From assembly GCA_951640165.1 (NCBI GenBank), contig OX621238.1, positions 27,304,001-27,368,000 of the forward strand: a DNA stretch of 64,000 bases, given 5' to 3'. The translations under genes were made by a program, and so were the position numbers. Shown here piece after piece: positions 10,458 to 22,054 of the stretch; positions within the stretch are counted from its first letter, which is position 1; each line of letters opens with the position of its first letter. The stretch is from Pseudoips prasinana (taxonomy: Eukaryota; Arthropoda; Insecta; Lepidoptera; Nolidae). Below the pieces are notes generated by a model that made no database searches, was not told the origin of the DNA, and saw only the letters and a program-made list of their open reading frames with translations.

Positions 10458-10502
10458 TAAACAGACAAACAGACAAACAGACAAACAGACAAACAGACAA
10501 AA
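10458..10502. repeat. ACAGACAA microsatellite
   Basis: Five tandem copies of the 8-bp unit CAAACAGA, located in the Helitron 5' region. Related Helitron ends in the window carry the same run as TCTGTTTGTCTG. Confidence 0.9.
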
Positions 10503-10620
10503 ATTCTAAAAATGCTGGAAATGGGTTCTATTGGTTGTCCTTTAATACCCTGGCTATTTTTTTTGGATTTTCTTTTGATGTACAAAAATTATTTTTCTAC
10601 AGATTTATTATATGTATAGA

Positions 10621-11046
10621 TATACCGGAGGCTATTAGAACAATAACAGCAATGAAAGTATTTAAGAAAAGACTCCATGATTTATTGGTAAACAAATGCT
10701 ACTATTCTGTAAAAGACTTTCTGTCTGATAAAACTCTGATGTAATAAATACCCAGTCATGATGCGTTCAGTATTCTATAGTCCTGACATTTTGTATACCT
10801 GAGATCGAATGTATGTAGAGATCTTAATTATTATTAATTTTTATTATATAACTTAACAATTATTTAATTTGACATATATTTATTAATTAATTTATTGACA
10901 TTGTGTTATGTAATTATTGTTTTAATTTTGTGTTAATTATTGTATGCCCAAAGGGCGGGACATGGCTGATCTTAAAATTGTTCAACATCTGTATTTTGTA
11001 CCTACCTATGATCCACAATAAAGTATCTGAATCTGAATCTGAATCT
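10621..11046 (+). mobile_element. 3' part of the LINE interrupted by the Helitron
   Basis: From 10621 the frame continues the protein cut at 7388: IPEAIRTITAMKVFKKRLHD, then YYSVKDFLSDKTLM and a TAA stop at 10742-10744. This is the usual C-terminus of the clade. A 300-bp AT-rich 3' UTR follows with AATAAAGTA near 11020 and a TCTGAA tandem tail (about 4 units) ending near 11046. Confidence 0.88.
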
Positions 11047-11590
11047 TAAACGGGAAAAAACTTGTGTATGAGTACAAATACATAATGACATTGTACTTCA
11101 AAAGATATATCTTCCTGGTATGTTTTTAATATGGAACGGAATAAAAGTTATATTTTTGTAGATTTGCCCTTATATAACCTAGAATTAATAGTAATCATAT
11201 CGTAGTATATAAAGAAATAACTTAATTTATGAATTTATAGTATAATTTTACATGAAGTTGAAAAACAAAGATTTACTTCATTCCCATGAAATTATATAAA
11301 ATAGCATAAGCGTGTTTGTTGTAATGCACTATTGCGAATTTAATGCACTATATTTAATAAACGGTAAATAAAACTTATCGGATTAATTATTTTATGATAA
11401 AATTTCGACGCAGAATTAAATGGGCTTTAGTTTATATGATATATAATTTAATTTATAAATTTAAATATGAATACATAAATAGAATAATTTTACCTAAAAA
11501 GAAATAAGGTCTACTGACATCATTATTATTTCGGATGAATACATCTGATAGACGTGAAAATACATTATATATTATATCAGGTTACAGTTT
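11047..11590. other. AT-rich DNA, nothing recognised
   Basis: No open frame of note and no repeat termini. Confidence 0.45.
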
Positions 11591-12345
11591 GGATTAAACC
11601 ATTAAAGGGAGGCGATGGGTGGCCATCACGTCATACTCGTGAACGAGTGCCTCTTGCGGTAACTGGTCGAACTGCTGTCGGGGTACTCATTATTTTTTAA
11701 TTTTTTTGTATACAGTCGTCGCCTTTGGACGTCGTGTGACTTGTTAAAATTGTAAATGTGCGCGGATGCACCCACCGTTTGATCGTCTTGCAAGAGGTTA
11801 TTCTAATTGCTTGAGTGAATTTGAATGTTATTGTTTATGTGGCTTTCTTCTCCGGGTCGTCCACCTAGGTAGCTAGAGAAAGCCGCAGGTTAGCTAGGGT
11901 AGGTTCCTTAGCGGCGAGGATCGTGTTGGCCCCTTAATACGTGTTCGGTGATCCATTGATTAATGAATTCCGACTTTTTACTTCAGCAGCCCCTGAGCTG
12001 TAGCCCGAACCACATAAGGGTTCCCTAAGGTAGTAGTCGCTTAAATTAAACTTCTGGTTGAGAGCCTTCTGCGCTAGCCAACTGCTCGTTGTCTTCAATT
12101 CTTTAATTTTAATAGTAGTACTAAATTTAAAACCAATAGCTTTGAAACTTGTTATTTATTGAATGATTTAAAAAATATGTGATAAGACAGACCGCACGGA
12201 CGGACTAATATACTTTTTTTGTTACTTTTATACTGTTTATATGTATGTTTATGTACCTACTGCACTGCGAGCTTGACAAGTACACTTGTGTATGTAAATA
12301 CCCAAGTGCTGAATACATTTCATTATTTCATCATTATCAGGTTTT
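11590..12345 (+). repeat. Interspersed repeat family H, inverted copy
   Basis: Positions 11838-12345 are the reverse complement of the family at 9145-9605, ending GCTGAATACATTTCATTATT. The flanking GC-richer stretch from about 11590 (GGAGGCGATGGGTGGCCATC) has no partner in the window and may be the upstream part of the same element. It lies outside the LINE, so the two arms are separate insertions and not termini of one transposon. Confidence 0.65.
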
Positions 12346-12467
12346 ACTAAGAAGCATATGATATATATTTAAGTTATACAAAAGTGTTATAAAAATTATG
12401 GTTAATCATTTCGCTATAGTAAATACAAGAACTACCTTTTAAAAAGTATTAAAATCTAAAATTTAAT

Positions 12468-12530
12468 TCATCATCACCATCATTATATTAGCCGAAAGAC
12501 GTCCACTGCTGGACAAAGATCTCCACAATT
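12468..12530 (-). mobile_element. LINE 3' stub, TCATCA tail
   Basis: The complement of a LINE tail: TCATCATCACCATCATTATA, then GCCGAAAGACGTCCACTGC and TGGACAAAG. A plus-oriented stub of the same family lies at 12838-12890 and a longer one at 29078-29205. Confidence 0.6.
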
Positions 12531-12837
12531 AGTAAAAAGAAAAGTAAAGTTAAATTACTTTTGAAAGGTGGTACATATATTATTCTTTTTACTCATTTTA
12601 ATTAGCAGCTTCTCTACAAGCTGATTACTACGTAGTTCTAAGTCGCCCAATTTACGTATTTACATTCGTATAGTTCACGCCGGCTTTGCTTAGCTTAAAA
12701 CCTCAGCATTATAATAATACCTACTTACTATAATTAGTACAGTTAGTGGTAGCTTTAGTTAGGTTATTATAATTGTATTACAACGAAATTATTCGGGAAA
12801 CTTCAGATTCAGTAACAAATGTATACATAATTAAATC

Positions 12838-12890
12838 TTTTGGAGAGGCCTTTGTCCAGCAGTGGAGGTCATTCGGCTCAGTATTTATTA
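12838..12890 (+). mobile_element. LINE 3' stub of the same family
   Basis: GAGAGGCCTTTGTCCAGCAG followed by TGGAGGTCATTCGGCT. It is inverse to the stub at 12468, and 300 bp of unrelated AT-rich DNA separates them. Confidence 0.6.
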
Positions 12891-12977
12891 TAAAGAAATA
12901 GAAATACCTGTCTTACGAAGACCGTCTTTTTAAATTCATAAAAAATCTTTTACAAAAATAAATAAATATCTATCTCG

Positions 12978-13185
12978 GGACAAAAAACACACTGCCATCT
13001 GATCCCAAAATCAGCTGGGTCTGTAGTATGATATATAACCAGACAACTATTTTAATAAATACATAAATTACCCAGACATTGAACACATCGTTTTCATAAC
13101 AAAGATTTTACTGCGGGGATCGAACTCATTACCTCTATCTAGCTTAGCAGTCATGGTATTAACCTCTAGGCTATCCTTTTCGGGC
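12978..13185 (-). mobile_element. SINE family C, degenerate copy
   Basis: CATCTGATCCCAAAATCAGC, TGTAGTATG and an AATAAATACATAAATTACCC segment are followed by the head with GGGATCGAACTCATTACC. It is clearly related to the copies at 4255 and 38845 but older. Confidence 0.6.
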
Positions 13186-13189
13186 ACTA

Positions 13190-13575
13190 AGTCTTACATA
13201 TACATACAGCGATGCAACACACTAATACTGCTCGGTGATAGGTTTATATCTCAGGGAGTAAGCCAAGCAGTTTATTAAACAACCAAAATGAATTGGCTTT
13301 TACAAACGGCAAAAAGCATTCCATTCTATACCGTTCCCGCACGGTAACAATTTTATTCAAATATTCAGTCCTTTTATCCTACATGATCCTTAGTTTGCAT
13401 TCGTACGATGAATTGCGTTCTCCGATCCTCAGTCGGACGAGTGGTCATCGTTTTAACGTAGCAACACTTGTATAACACATTCCAATAAAACAAATCTCTT
13501 ACGTAACATCGGCAACCAACTAAGCCAAACCCCAAAGAAAGTGCCCGCCCTCTCAGTTAATTTACTTATATCCCT
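13190..13575. other. No recognised feature
   Basis: A 60-codon open frame at 13293 has no family features. Confidence 0.45.
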
Positions 13576-13577
13576 TT

Positions 13578-13795
13578 ATCAGGCAGTGGTTACTCTAGTG
13601 TCAGAGTTATTTAAGTCGCGCAGTAAGTCTCAGACAAGGCTTAACGATTACATAAGGGAACGACAGCATAAAGTGCCCTCCAAAGCACAGAGATGCTCAG
13701 AAATCAAACCACTTCAGCGCTCAGACTATAGAGACTGTCCACGTGCCTAGGTGTTTTACTTCTTGGACCACTTACGAATCTGGAAGAGCAACTGT
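13578..13795 (-). mobile_element. 5S-rRNA-like SINE, family E, copy 1
   Basis: Antisense. GGCAGTGGTTACTCTAGTGT is the tail end, then AGTGCCCTCCAAAGCACAGA, AAATCAAACCACTTCAGCG and the degenerate 5S-like head near 13720-13790. The order matches the other four family members. Confidence 0.65.
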
Positions 13796-14185
13796 TACTT
13801 ACTACTGTCCGGCAAAGCAGTGAAAGCTACCAAGTCTAACTGTAAACATCATGTTAAAAAAAACACATTCCTCAAACAAACATTGGTCCAGAATGAGGTT
13901 TGTGCCGCTTTAAAGCTTTAAGCCGCTACTAACGAGTTTGCACGCTTTGAAAAGTGGGCTAAACCTAAATTAGGATATCATAGCGATTGCAAGAACAAAG
14001 CATTTTAATATTTATTATTCAGACTATAGTGAAATGATGTTTTTGTTAATGCAACGTAAACTTTTTGAATCTGAGATTGAATATTTTATAAAACAATATC
14101 ATCAATTTTTTTTTTGTTTACAAGGAAAACCTCACGTGATAAACAATCAACATAAAGCTGTTTTTATCTTGATAACGTTATAAGG
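13796..14185. other. No recognised feature
   Basis: AT-rich. Confidence 0.45.
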
Positions 14186-14187
14186 TA

Positions 14188-14318
14188 CAGATGCCAGCAC
14201 AGCTACCCCAATCTGTCAAATTACTTTTAAAGATTTTCAACTTTATCACTTAAGCATAAGGTTCACTTTCTATTGGGGAAATATGACAGATTGGGGTAGC
14301 TCGATGTGCTGGCGTCTG
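14188..14318. mobile_element. TA-flanked MITE, family F, 131 bp
   Basis: The inverted ends CAGATGCCAGCACAGCTACC and GGTAGCTCGATGTGCTGGCG...TCTG extend about 36 bp each, reaching CCCCAATCTGTCA. TA dinucleotides at 14186-14187 and 14319-14320 are the likely target duplication. This fits the Tc1/mariner superfamily. Two relatives lie at 30611 and 34528. Confidence 0.88.
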
Positions 14319-14329
14319 TACAGAAGCAC

Positions 14330-16045
14330 AAATGTTGTTATTAGGGTTCCGGACCCCAAGGATAAAAATAACCCTTGAGAACCTAATTGTCCGTCTGTTT
14401 AAGATTATAAGGTTTAAAGATAACTTCAAATTCTTAGGTTTGCGGTTTTTTAGAGCTGCAAAGAAATAAAACCTGTGGCACTATTAGATTTGTACTCTAA
14501 CGAGTAATTCCAAACCTACACCCTTATGAAATTTTGCAAAAACCAAAGTGATTTGTAGTTGTGGTTCCAGAAAATATATGTTTTTGCGATCAGAAACTTA
14601 CATTTGCGGTTAGAGAATCGACTGTGAGGTACCTTCGTGTTCGGAGTCAACGAATATCCTCGATAAATTTGCCATTTTTATTTGTTTATTTAAATATTTT
14701 CTTTTACTTTATCGAGGATATTTGGATAGCGATCATATTAAGATAAGAAAAGCTGATTGTTTATTTTACCACAATAACATAAAACTATAACAATTTATAA
14801 TTAATAGGTGCGTACAGTTAAATGCAACACATTATTACATGTTAAAATGTTAGGCTTTTACAATATATATTTTGCAATTTGCAGCAAATTTGTGGTGGCT
14901 AGCACCTTAGCTTAGTTATTCAGAGATAACTTGTATTAAAGGCGTTAGGCCCAACTTTGATAGGTCCATCATTACATTTATCATTTCCAGTCTATCATTA
15001 TCTAATGTGCTACTCAGCGTTACTAGCTGTGGTAACGTAGTATATTTTTTCACCAACATGGCGGCAAAGTTCAAGAATAAGTACGGAAAGGACAGCGCCC
15101 TTTCTTTTCATACATATTTTGTACGTTTTAGTGTAATTTTCTTAAGTAAAGATAACATTTTTCGAGTTCGATAAATCTTACTCAGTGATAAAATATTGTT
15201 ACAATCCCTGTTCTCGACTTACAGTTTCACGAAGAAACGAATTTCAATAAGATTCAGGATTGCGTGACGCAGGTATAAAATTCGTGTCTGTTTTTCTTTT
15301 CTGAATTATTTAGGTGACTCATAATGCTTAAGAACTTCGTTGTTATGAGCTAGGGTTTCTGTTATATAAGTCTAACTGCCTGCAATCTTGCTTTACTTTT
15401 TTATTATTTTTTAATTACAATAGAAAGGTACCTATTAAGCATAGTCCACACCCAATTGTTTGATGGTGTGGTAGTATACGTTCTTCAACTCAGTAGGTAC
15501 TTTATTTAATATATCATTCTTCAGATGTTTGGGAAACAAACAATAATATTCCTGTAAAATATAACAAATAACGTAAATAACCGACGAATTACCGGTGAAT
15601 TGGAATAAGGGTATTTAAAAATCATAATAAAGTACTCCATCTAGAGTAACAAGTAGGTATAGAGTGATATTGATTAAATTAGGCCTTATAATTTTTGCAA
15701 GACATACAAAATTAAAATTCTATAATTGAAGGCAGGCAATGACACGTTATAATAGAGGTTTGGCGTTCCTCTTTTATATTTGCCTAAGCAAAATACTCTC
15801 TATATGTAGGTTTAGGTTAGAGGAGTACCTTCTTTAGTAGATATGGCTAATAATGTGTGATCTATTCAACCGTGATTTCAATACTTACTTATACTTGAAT
15901 TTTTTGAATGGACGATTGTGAGTTTTATTATACTCGTGAAGTCGTTCAAGTACTGGGACGGAGAGCTTAACGTGCTTTCCTAAACTCGAAAATACTATAA
16001 TAAAATAATATATAATAATATGTATATAATACACGAAATTATGAA
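14330..16045. other. AT-rich DNA with one repeat scrap
   Basis: AGGGTTCCGGACCCCAAGG and GTCCGTCTG at 14344-14397 resemble an end of repeat family G. The rest shows no coding signal or recognised element. Confidence 0.4.
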
Positions 16046-16050
16046 CCATT

Positions 16051-16120
16051 TTGTATATACATAGTGTATAGTAGTCATAACTCATATGAGTTATGACTAC
16101 TATACACTATTTATATACAA
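16051..16120. repeat. 70-bp palindrome without loop
   Basis: Positions 16061-16110 are a perfect 50-bp palindrome centred on CATATG. It extends to 35-bp arms (16051-16085 and 16086-16120) with one mismatch. The two arms meet with no spacer. Confidence 0.93.
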
Positions 16121-16294
16121 GTACGTAATGCACTATATAAAATCATTATATTCCTTAAATTATGTACCCAATAGAATTATAATGAAATATATATACATAC
16201 ACTATAAGTTCTGTATAAACACTTAATTGATTTAATTAAATTTTTGTGATTAAATTAAAAAAAAATACATAAATTGATAATGACATAAAATAAT

Positions 16295-16440
16295 TATTAT
16301 GAAATAATAACAATTATTCACACCTTAACACACACAGTGTATGTTACACTTGTAATTTTCAAGCTCATGATTAAGTTATATTTAGCTCAAATTATAAAAA
16401 AAACTAGATTTAAGGCCATTGCCCAGTCCGTCCATGCGGT
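16295..16440 (-). repeat. Repeat family H, degenerate copy, with an ACTAGATTTAAGGCC end
   Basis: GAAATAATAACAATTATTCA, GTGTATGTTACACTTGTAA and TTTCAAGCTCATG parallel the AT-rich end of family H. It is followed by AAACTAGATTTAAGGCCATT, which recurs at 18022. Confidence 0.45.
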
Positions 16441-16449
16441 ATCGTATAT

Positions 16450-16648
16450 GATACCTTGTGTTATCGTTCTTTGGTAACCAAACGACACAACATACAAGTA
16501 CATAAAAGTTGCCACTCTGTCTTTTTACGTACCTTACATAAAATACAGAGTGGCATATTATCAGGACTGTAATAATTCGCCGCCCGAGCACTCGAGAGAT
16601 CAACAATTTACTCGCTTTTCTAAATAAGTTGATAGATATTATATAAAG
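16450..16648. other. No recognised feature
   Basis: It contains a short imperfect inverted pair (GCCACTCTG at 16511, CAGAGTGGC at 16545). Confidence 0.4.
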
Positions 16649-16649
16649 T

Positions 16650-16725
16650 ATGATACATAGACTCACGCCTGTTTCCCAGAGGGGTAGGCAGAGACAACGG
16701 ATGTCCATTTGTCACGATCTTTGCA
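16650..16725 (-). mobile_element. RTE LINE 3' stub
   Basis: GACTCACGCCTGTTTCCCAG, AGGGGTAGGCAGAGACAACG and TTTGTCACGATCTTTGCA are the complement of the last about 25 codons of the RTE at 52330-54035. It is truncated to about 75 bp. Confidence 0.78.
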
Positions 16726-18005
16726 TAAGTATGATACTTTCAATAATACACTGTCCAATCAGCATACTACCACTGCACTGCCAAAAAACACCAAAGCTAT
16801 ACCGAAGTTTGTATATCATTATTCTCTGTAATCATATATCGTATACATTATAAATATATGTTTAGATATACACGAGAGAAGAAACTATTCTTCTTGAAGT
16901 CAAATAATTATCATTCACTTTATCGTCTTCTCGACGACAATGTTACTATAAAGTAGTACGGAAAGTACTGATTCTGAGTTCTCGTCGTCTGACAAACGAG
17001 TTAGGTACTATTTTATTACTAACACTTCAACGTTGTAGTATAAGTATTGTACTCTAAAAGCTCCATCTCGCAAGTTTCGCCAGTGCAAATTTGTACTGAA
17101 AAGTTCGATACCTTTCGGTATACCGTAATTGGTATTCTCTATACCATCTTATACTAGTTTCTACCTCTGTTTCAATTTCCAAGTAGATTGATTGTTACTA
17201 TTTAAACCGCAAACTGCTTTCGGGGAACATCGCGCACTAGCATGGTTTTAAGATATTTTTTACTTTCAGAAGGTAGGTTTTAGTTATTGATAGTTTGTAT
17301 ATTAAAGGTCATATAAATAAATAAGACAGATCTTTTAAAGATACGTAAGTCTGAAAATAATAAATTTAGAAACCGACATGTGGTCTTAAACCTTCAAAAT
17401 CTTGAAATCTACAATGCTTAGCTAGTTAAGTTGATATTATTCCTATTAGGTTCTAGAAATATATATTTCGCTTTCTACCACATTCGAACGGGCCGTCTAT
17501 TGGTATTGCTTTGCTATATATGAAAACTAAACTTCTTGATATAACAAAACTACATGAATTATGAACCATTTTGTCTGGCAGAATTAACCCTGAACTCCCT
17601 GTAGAGACTGCTGGCACTGTATAACGATAAACCACGAAAACTTATGACGCTCGAGGTCCCGTGGAAAGTTAAGATGTCTTTCAGCCGGCAACGAACTTAA
17701 TTACAGGAAATGTAGCAGGCCTGGGAATAGTATTTCTGTTTCAATTTGAAATATTCTCGATGTAAATATAAGTTAGAGATATTATTTTAGCTTAATTTCA
17801 TTAGTTTTGAAAGGTCACACCAGTGGGTCTAGGGAAATATCGACAGTTTGTTATTATAAGCATTAATTTTAACTACTAAGGTACAACTAAAACTTTAACA
17901 ATTTCCACTATTAATTGCTTATTAAATAATGATATATTTATAAAATAATGGAACATAAAATATTGTACTTAAAGACACAATTAAGCTTGAGTGTGACCTA
18001 AATAT
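16726..18005. other. No recognised feature
   Basis: Mostly AT-rich. No open frame with family features, no repeat ends. Confidence 0.45.
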
Positions 18006-18009
18006 TATG

Positions 18010-18330
18010 CTTACATTATAAAAACTAGATTAAAGCCGTTGGCCCAGCGCGGCCGGGCGGTCTGTTTTACCACATAAATCTTAAATAAATAACAATGATA
18101 GGATCACCTGCCAATTTTTAAATTTAATATACTAAAAACGTGAATAAATGTAAAGATATGGAGCATGTGGGGAGCAAGAGAAGGTTATAGTAAAGGTGGT
18201 TTGTTAATTTTGCGACAAACACCTGAGGTCACCCTTATAGGGTTTGGACAAAGGCACAGAGACCCGCTGAACTAAAAAGATGTAAATCTACAAAGAGGGT
18301 GTGATGGCTAGACGTAGTTCGTCTGAAAAA
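18010..18330 (-). repeat. Repeat family H, degenerate copy
   Basis: AAACTAGATTAAAGCCGTTG at 18022 is followed at 18218-18310 by CTGAGGTCACCCTTATAGGG, GACCCGCTGAACTAAAA and AGAGGGTGTGATGG. These parallel CCGAGGCCACCCTTTTGGGG, GGGGGCCGCTGAAGCAAAA and AGAGGGTGTGATCA at 9390-9470. Confidence 0.6.
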
Positions 18331-18334
18331 ATGT

Positions 18335-20305
18335 ATAAAGCAGATTGTTGACGGCAGTAAAAGTAATAATTGTCATTTAAAGATAGATTACCCTGTACTG
18401 TACACGTTGATCTTTTTATTGAAATATTGAGCTTATATTAGAGCACGAATTATCTACAAAATGTTGGTTACTTTCATTCAAATTTTGTTTTACATTCAAG
18501 CCATTACTGTGCCGGTATGGTATGGGAGTATGTTTCAATTATTTTTAGTCTTAGTCTGCAAATGTTATTTTACTTACTATTATATAATAGTAGTACGGAA
18601 ATTAGAAAAACATTTGAAAAATTGTTTATGGGGCCATTTCACATAGGTAATGTTTTGAAATGGCTCCATAAACATCATCGAATCATAAAAATAATTATCA
18701 AAATCGGTACACAAACGGAGAAATTACGTTTTTTTTGTATGTATGTTAGACAAAAATAATAAAGAAACATACATAATATGATAATCCCTCTTTTTGAATT
18801 CGGTTAAAAATACTACTTTTTTTATTATTATTATATACTAATAAGTTTTTATATATACTAATTAGTTTATTTTTTACTTTAAGGTAGGTCAAATATATGT
18901 TTATGTATCCAAAATATCACCGGTCAGTAGGTACTTTATATTCTGCGATCGGGGTTTGTACAATTTACTGTTTATAAACTCCTGAACCCTAAGTGTGTAA
19001 TCTGATTAGATCGAAATTTATGCAAGACCATCTAGAAGGCAATTAAAAAGGATTAACATAATAGCGTTGCAGATACATATACTATATACATAGAATTAAT
19101 TGGATTAGGATATATTTTCATTAAGAAATCGACAAATCTTTCAAGCACACCTCCGCGTCACACTGTAATTACACTTAGTACCGTCAACTAGCTTGGTAGA
19201 CGACAACTAGCCCACTAATTAGTTGGCTTCAAACAATAAAGTTACCTTCCCGACGTCTTTGTATCACCAACTCCAAGGCGAGGGACCCTAAGATTAAATA
19301 GTACAAGTTTGTTAAACCTTAACAAGGTTTCGCTTGTTATTCCCGAATGATTGTTGTAAAGTCCAGTTTGTGGAGCTCAGGGGAAATAAAACGAGATGGA
19401 TATATTTGCAAAATGAATCTCTCTTTCGTCTACTACAAAATTATAATATTTTATTAAAGCTCCGGGATCGTCATTTGGTTCTGAAATGAAGTTCTGTGGT
19501 ATGTTAATTTTACATTTTTGTAGAGTTGATGCTTTTGTTGTACAAATTTTTAACATTTTATCACACGTACTCTTAATTATATATACTTTATGTTTTTATT
19601 TTTCCATGCATAATGGTACTTACGTTTTATATTTTAATACTTACTTGGTACTATGTACACACGGCTACACATCAAGCTATAAAGTTCCAGTATTAGCTGA
19701 TCTCGCGTTGTTTAAGATTGCCATACAATAAGAGGTCAGCTTATATTGGAAATGTGTGTGTGTTCTTTTATCTATGTTTGCTTAAAATCATCATGTAGCA
19801 ATAATTAAAATAATTATATGAGACTATTGAAACTGAATCTATAATTTAATCCTAAGACCATTAAAATGTTTTGATTGATGTTTTTATGATGGGTTCGTTA
19901 TTTATCTTTCCATTTTTTAAACGGAGCTACTCTGAGTAAACAGTTACTCACAGAGTTGCTCCATTTTGCTCAGAGTCCGTATGAAATAAAAAATTAAATA
20001 AAGCACGGGACCGTGCATTTTAGGGTTATTATTTATTTTTTAAACTAGCACGCCAGTTCCATACCATTTAGTCATTATATAGGAATACTCGCCCTGTGAA
20101 AATCTCAAGTATCTACCTGTAATGGTTCAAACACTACATACATTATTAAGATTGAACAAAATCAAGGTTAATTTTATAGCATTCCTTTTTATTCTTAACT
20201 TAATAGTATTTAAAATGTAATCTATAACTATTATATTTCATCGGATACAGCACACTACACTCACACGGATAGACGGGCGTTCCGTTGTTGGCAACCTTCG
20301 ATTAC
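18335..20305. other. AT-rich DNA with one hairpin
   Basis: An 18-bp inverted pair (18624-18641 and 18656-18673, 17 of 18 matching) lies around GGGGCCATTTCA. No genes recognised. Confidence 0.45.
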
Positions 20306-20309
20306 AGAT

Positions 20310-20400
20310 CCGAAAGCGGTTTTTTATGTAGGTATATCTTTAACAAACCGCTTGTAAATAGTCAGAACATATCTTTAGTAAAATAGTTTATATATACCAA
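20310..20400 (-). repeat. Fragment of repeat family J
   Basis: CCGCTTGTAAATAGTCAGAA is the complement of the TTCTGACTATTTACAAGCGC block near the end of the copies at 46266 and 50047. Confidence 0.5.
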
Positions 20401-21000
20401 TTATTTTAAAAACTCTTTTATTATTTACTAGCCATTTCTTTATATAGTCAATATGAATACATATATCGCTGTAATTCATATAAAAACGGTATACTTGCAT
20501 AGCTTTAAATTTGATAAATACTCATAATCATCATCATAGCATGTTTGTTTTTCATCCGAAATACATCAATACCTACATGAATTGGATTCACTTTAATAAA
20601 AAAAAATACGGAAGTAATAAAATTATGATTGGCCGGTAAAACTTAAATTTACTGACAAATTTCAAACCTTTGACTATTGTAGGTTTTACTTCTAGGTGGA
20701 GTATTTTATAATGTCCACAAGTTACAACAAATATTGCACGATGATAATTCTACTCGCAGACTTGTCGAAAGTCTTGAAGGCGGACATCTTGAAAAATCTG
20801 TGAAGTGAGGATAACAAATTCTAAGAATAAGTTATGATTCTAATGCCCCGGAGACAAATCCTCTGTATGTTATGGCGGACTTGAGAATATTTCAGCGTTA
20901 AGAATATAGAATTCTACAATATTTTTTTATATCTGTATTTCTGGCTTTTGATGTTCATGTTTCTGTCATGATAAGTTCATTTATAGACACACTTGCTTAT
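20401..21000. other. No recognised feature
   Basis: AT-rich. Confidence 0.45.
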
Positions 21001-21004
21001 TTAC

Positions 21005-21240
21005 TGAGGCTGCCTAGTTAGTTCAGCAAAAACTTGTTTAATGGCAAATAATGCGGTCCCGGGTTCTAATATCAAGTCAGACCAACATGTTATCAGGATT
21101 CTGCACTTAAAATCTCGGTAGCAGTCTGGACCCTGGATGTATGCGGAGTTAAGCATCCGTGGCGCGAAGAGGACGCAAATCCGTCAGTCATATTTAAATA
21201 AACTGAACTTTTTAAATTGAATTTTATACAACGCGCTTTA
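21005..21240 (+). mobile_element. Possible degenerate tRNA-headed SINE
   Basis: An A-box-like TAGTTAGTTCAGCAAAAAC, a B-box-like GTCCCGGGTTCTAATATC and a GC-richer body (AAGCATCCGTGGCGCGAAGA) suggest an old SINE. No second copy is present to confirm it. Confidence 0.35.
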
Positions 21241-21458
21241 AAGATTAGCCCCTTTTAGAGAGGCTATTATTTATGTAATGTATATATGATCATAACAGCA
21301 ATGCTGTCCAAGCTTTTTAAATTTTAATATGTATCATCTATAAATTAAAGTGAAATGTGAGTAAAGATGACGTCACAATTTTTTTTTAAACTGTTAAGAT
21401 TAGGTAGCTTTTTAAAATTATCAAAGAAATACAAAAAAAAATCGCATTGTGGTTTAGG

Positions 21459-21570
21459 GATCCCCCCACACAAGCGTCTTTTGAGCGTTGTCGTCTGCCA
21501 TCGCCCGCACAACGTCGACCCGACTCTAGCGAAGCGGTATCTTGACCCCAACGCTGAGAACGCTGCCACA
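21459..21570. repeat. GC-rich repeat unit related to the element at 22332
   Basis: AAGCGTCTTTTGAGCGTTGT, CGCCCGCACAACGTCGAC, CTAGCGAAGCGGT and CCCAACGCTGAG align in order with 22355-22465 at roughly 70% by eye. It lacks the 41-bp terminal inverted repeats. The short open frames here are compositional. Confidence 0.6.
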
Positions 21571-21589
21571 GTATAAACAGTAAAACATC

Positions 21590-21815
21590 TTCATACAAAC
21601 GTGCCGCTCTCGGTTTGAACGTGTGCGTGCGCGCCGCGCGCCATGTCGGCACGCGATTTCACGCACACGCTAGCATAATATATGGGGGAATAAGGTGGCG
21701 GCAGTGCGGGCTGTGCAGCGCGACTGTGAGCACGCGCGTACGCTACATGACCGCTTGCGTTCGTCAACTCTCGCCGGCGCGGGCGGCGGACACTTGTCGT
21801 AAATTACGAGTATCA
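21590..21815. other. GC- and CpG-rich segment
   Basis: Dense CpG (for example GTGCGTGCGCGCCGCGCGCC at about 21622) stands out in an AT-rich window. It directly precedes the small ATG frame at 21815 and could be a promoter region or the GC-rich end of a transposon. Confidence 0.4.
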
Positions 21816-22054
21816 TGACTTCAAAAAGGGGAAAAAAATATTGTAGTGTTTTCGGGTGCCTCAATATTGGCCGGTCAATTTACGATCAACTGAATGATGT
21901 AGAATTTAAGAAGCCCTGTCCATGCGTTCCCAAAAGCTTTTTACAAAAACTTTACATAAGAATGAGAATTTACTTTACATTAACAAATAATAATAAAGCG
22001 TTCCGGACGTGCAGAAACAGGAGAAAAATTTTCTCGGTATCAAATTTGTAACTT
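21815..22054 (+). pseudogene. Short ORF with THAP-like N-terminal start
   Basis: The 78-codon frame begins MTSKRGKKYCSVFGC, then LNIGRS. A basic N-terminus with a close Cys pair (Cys10 and Cys15) recalls the start of THAP zinc fingers, which cap several DNA transposases. The rest lacks the second Cys/His pair and the conserved Trp and Pro, so it is either a frameshifted remnant or a chance frame. It follows a CpG-rich stretch. No function is claimed. Confidence 0.3.

Larger units (their letters stand above)
7389..10620 (-). mobile_element. Helitron inserted in a LINE, 3232 bp
   Basis: On the minus strand the element starts TCTATACATATAATAAATCT at 10620, preceded by A, and ends GCGGGCACAGCTAG at 7389, followed by T. 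This is exactly the Helitron A|TC...CTAG|T rule. Removing it rejoins the host LINE frame (Phe-Asn-His, then Ile-Pro-Glu-Ala). Inside, in minus order, are an ACAGACAA microsatellite, two 246-bp direct repeats, a nested repeat (9145-9605), and rearranged helicase fragments (9060-7496). No Rep/HUH domain was seen, so the copy is defective. Confidence 0.93.

Noticed and set aside
9145..12345. One large transposon with 450-bp terminal inverted repeats
   Set aside because: The left arm lies within the Helitron and the right arm beyond the LINE end, so the arms cannot bound a single insertion.
15051..15190. ATG frame MAAKFKNKYGKDSA after CACCAACATGGCGGC
   Set aside because: Good start context but only about 43 codons, with no domain and no splice support.
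21345..21864. Several overlapping basic open frames
   Set aside because: Produced by GC-rich composition; no recognisable domain and both strands open alike.
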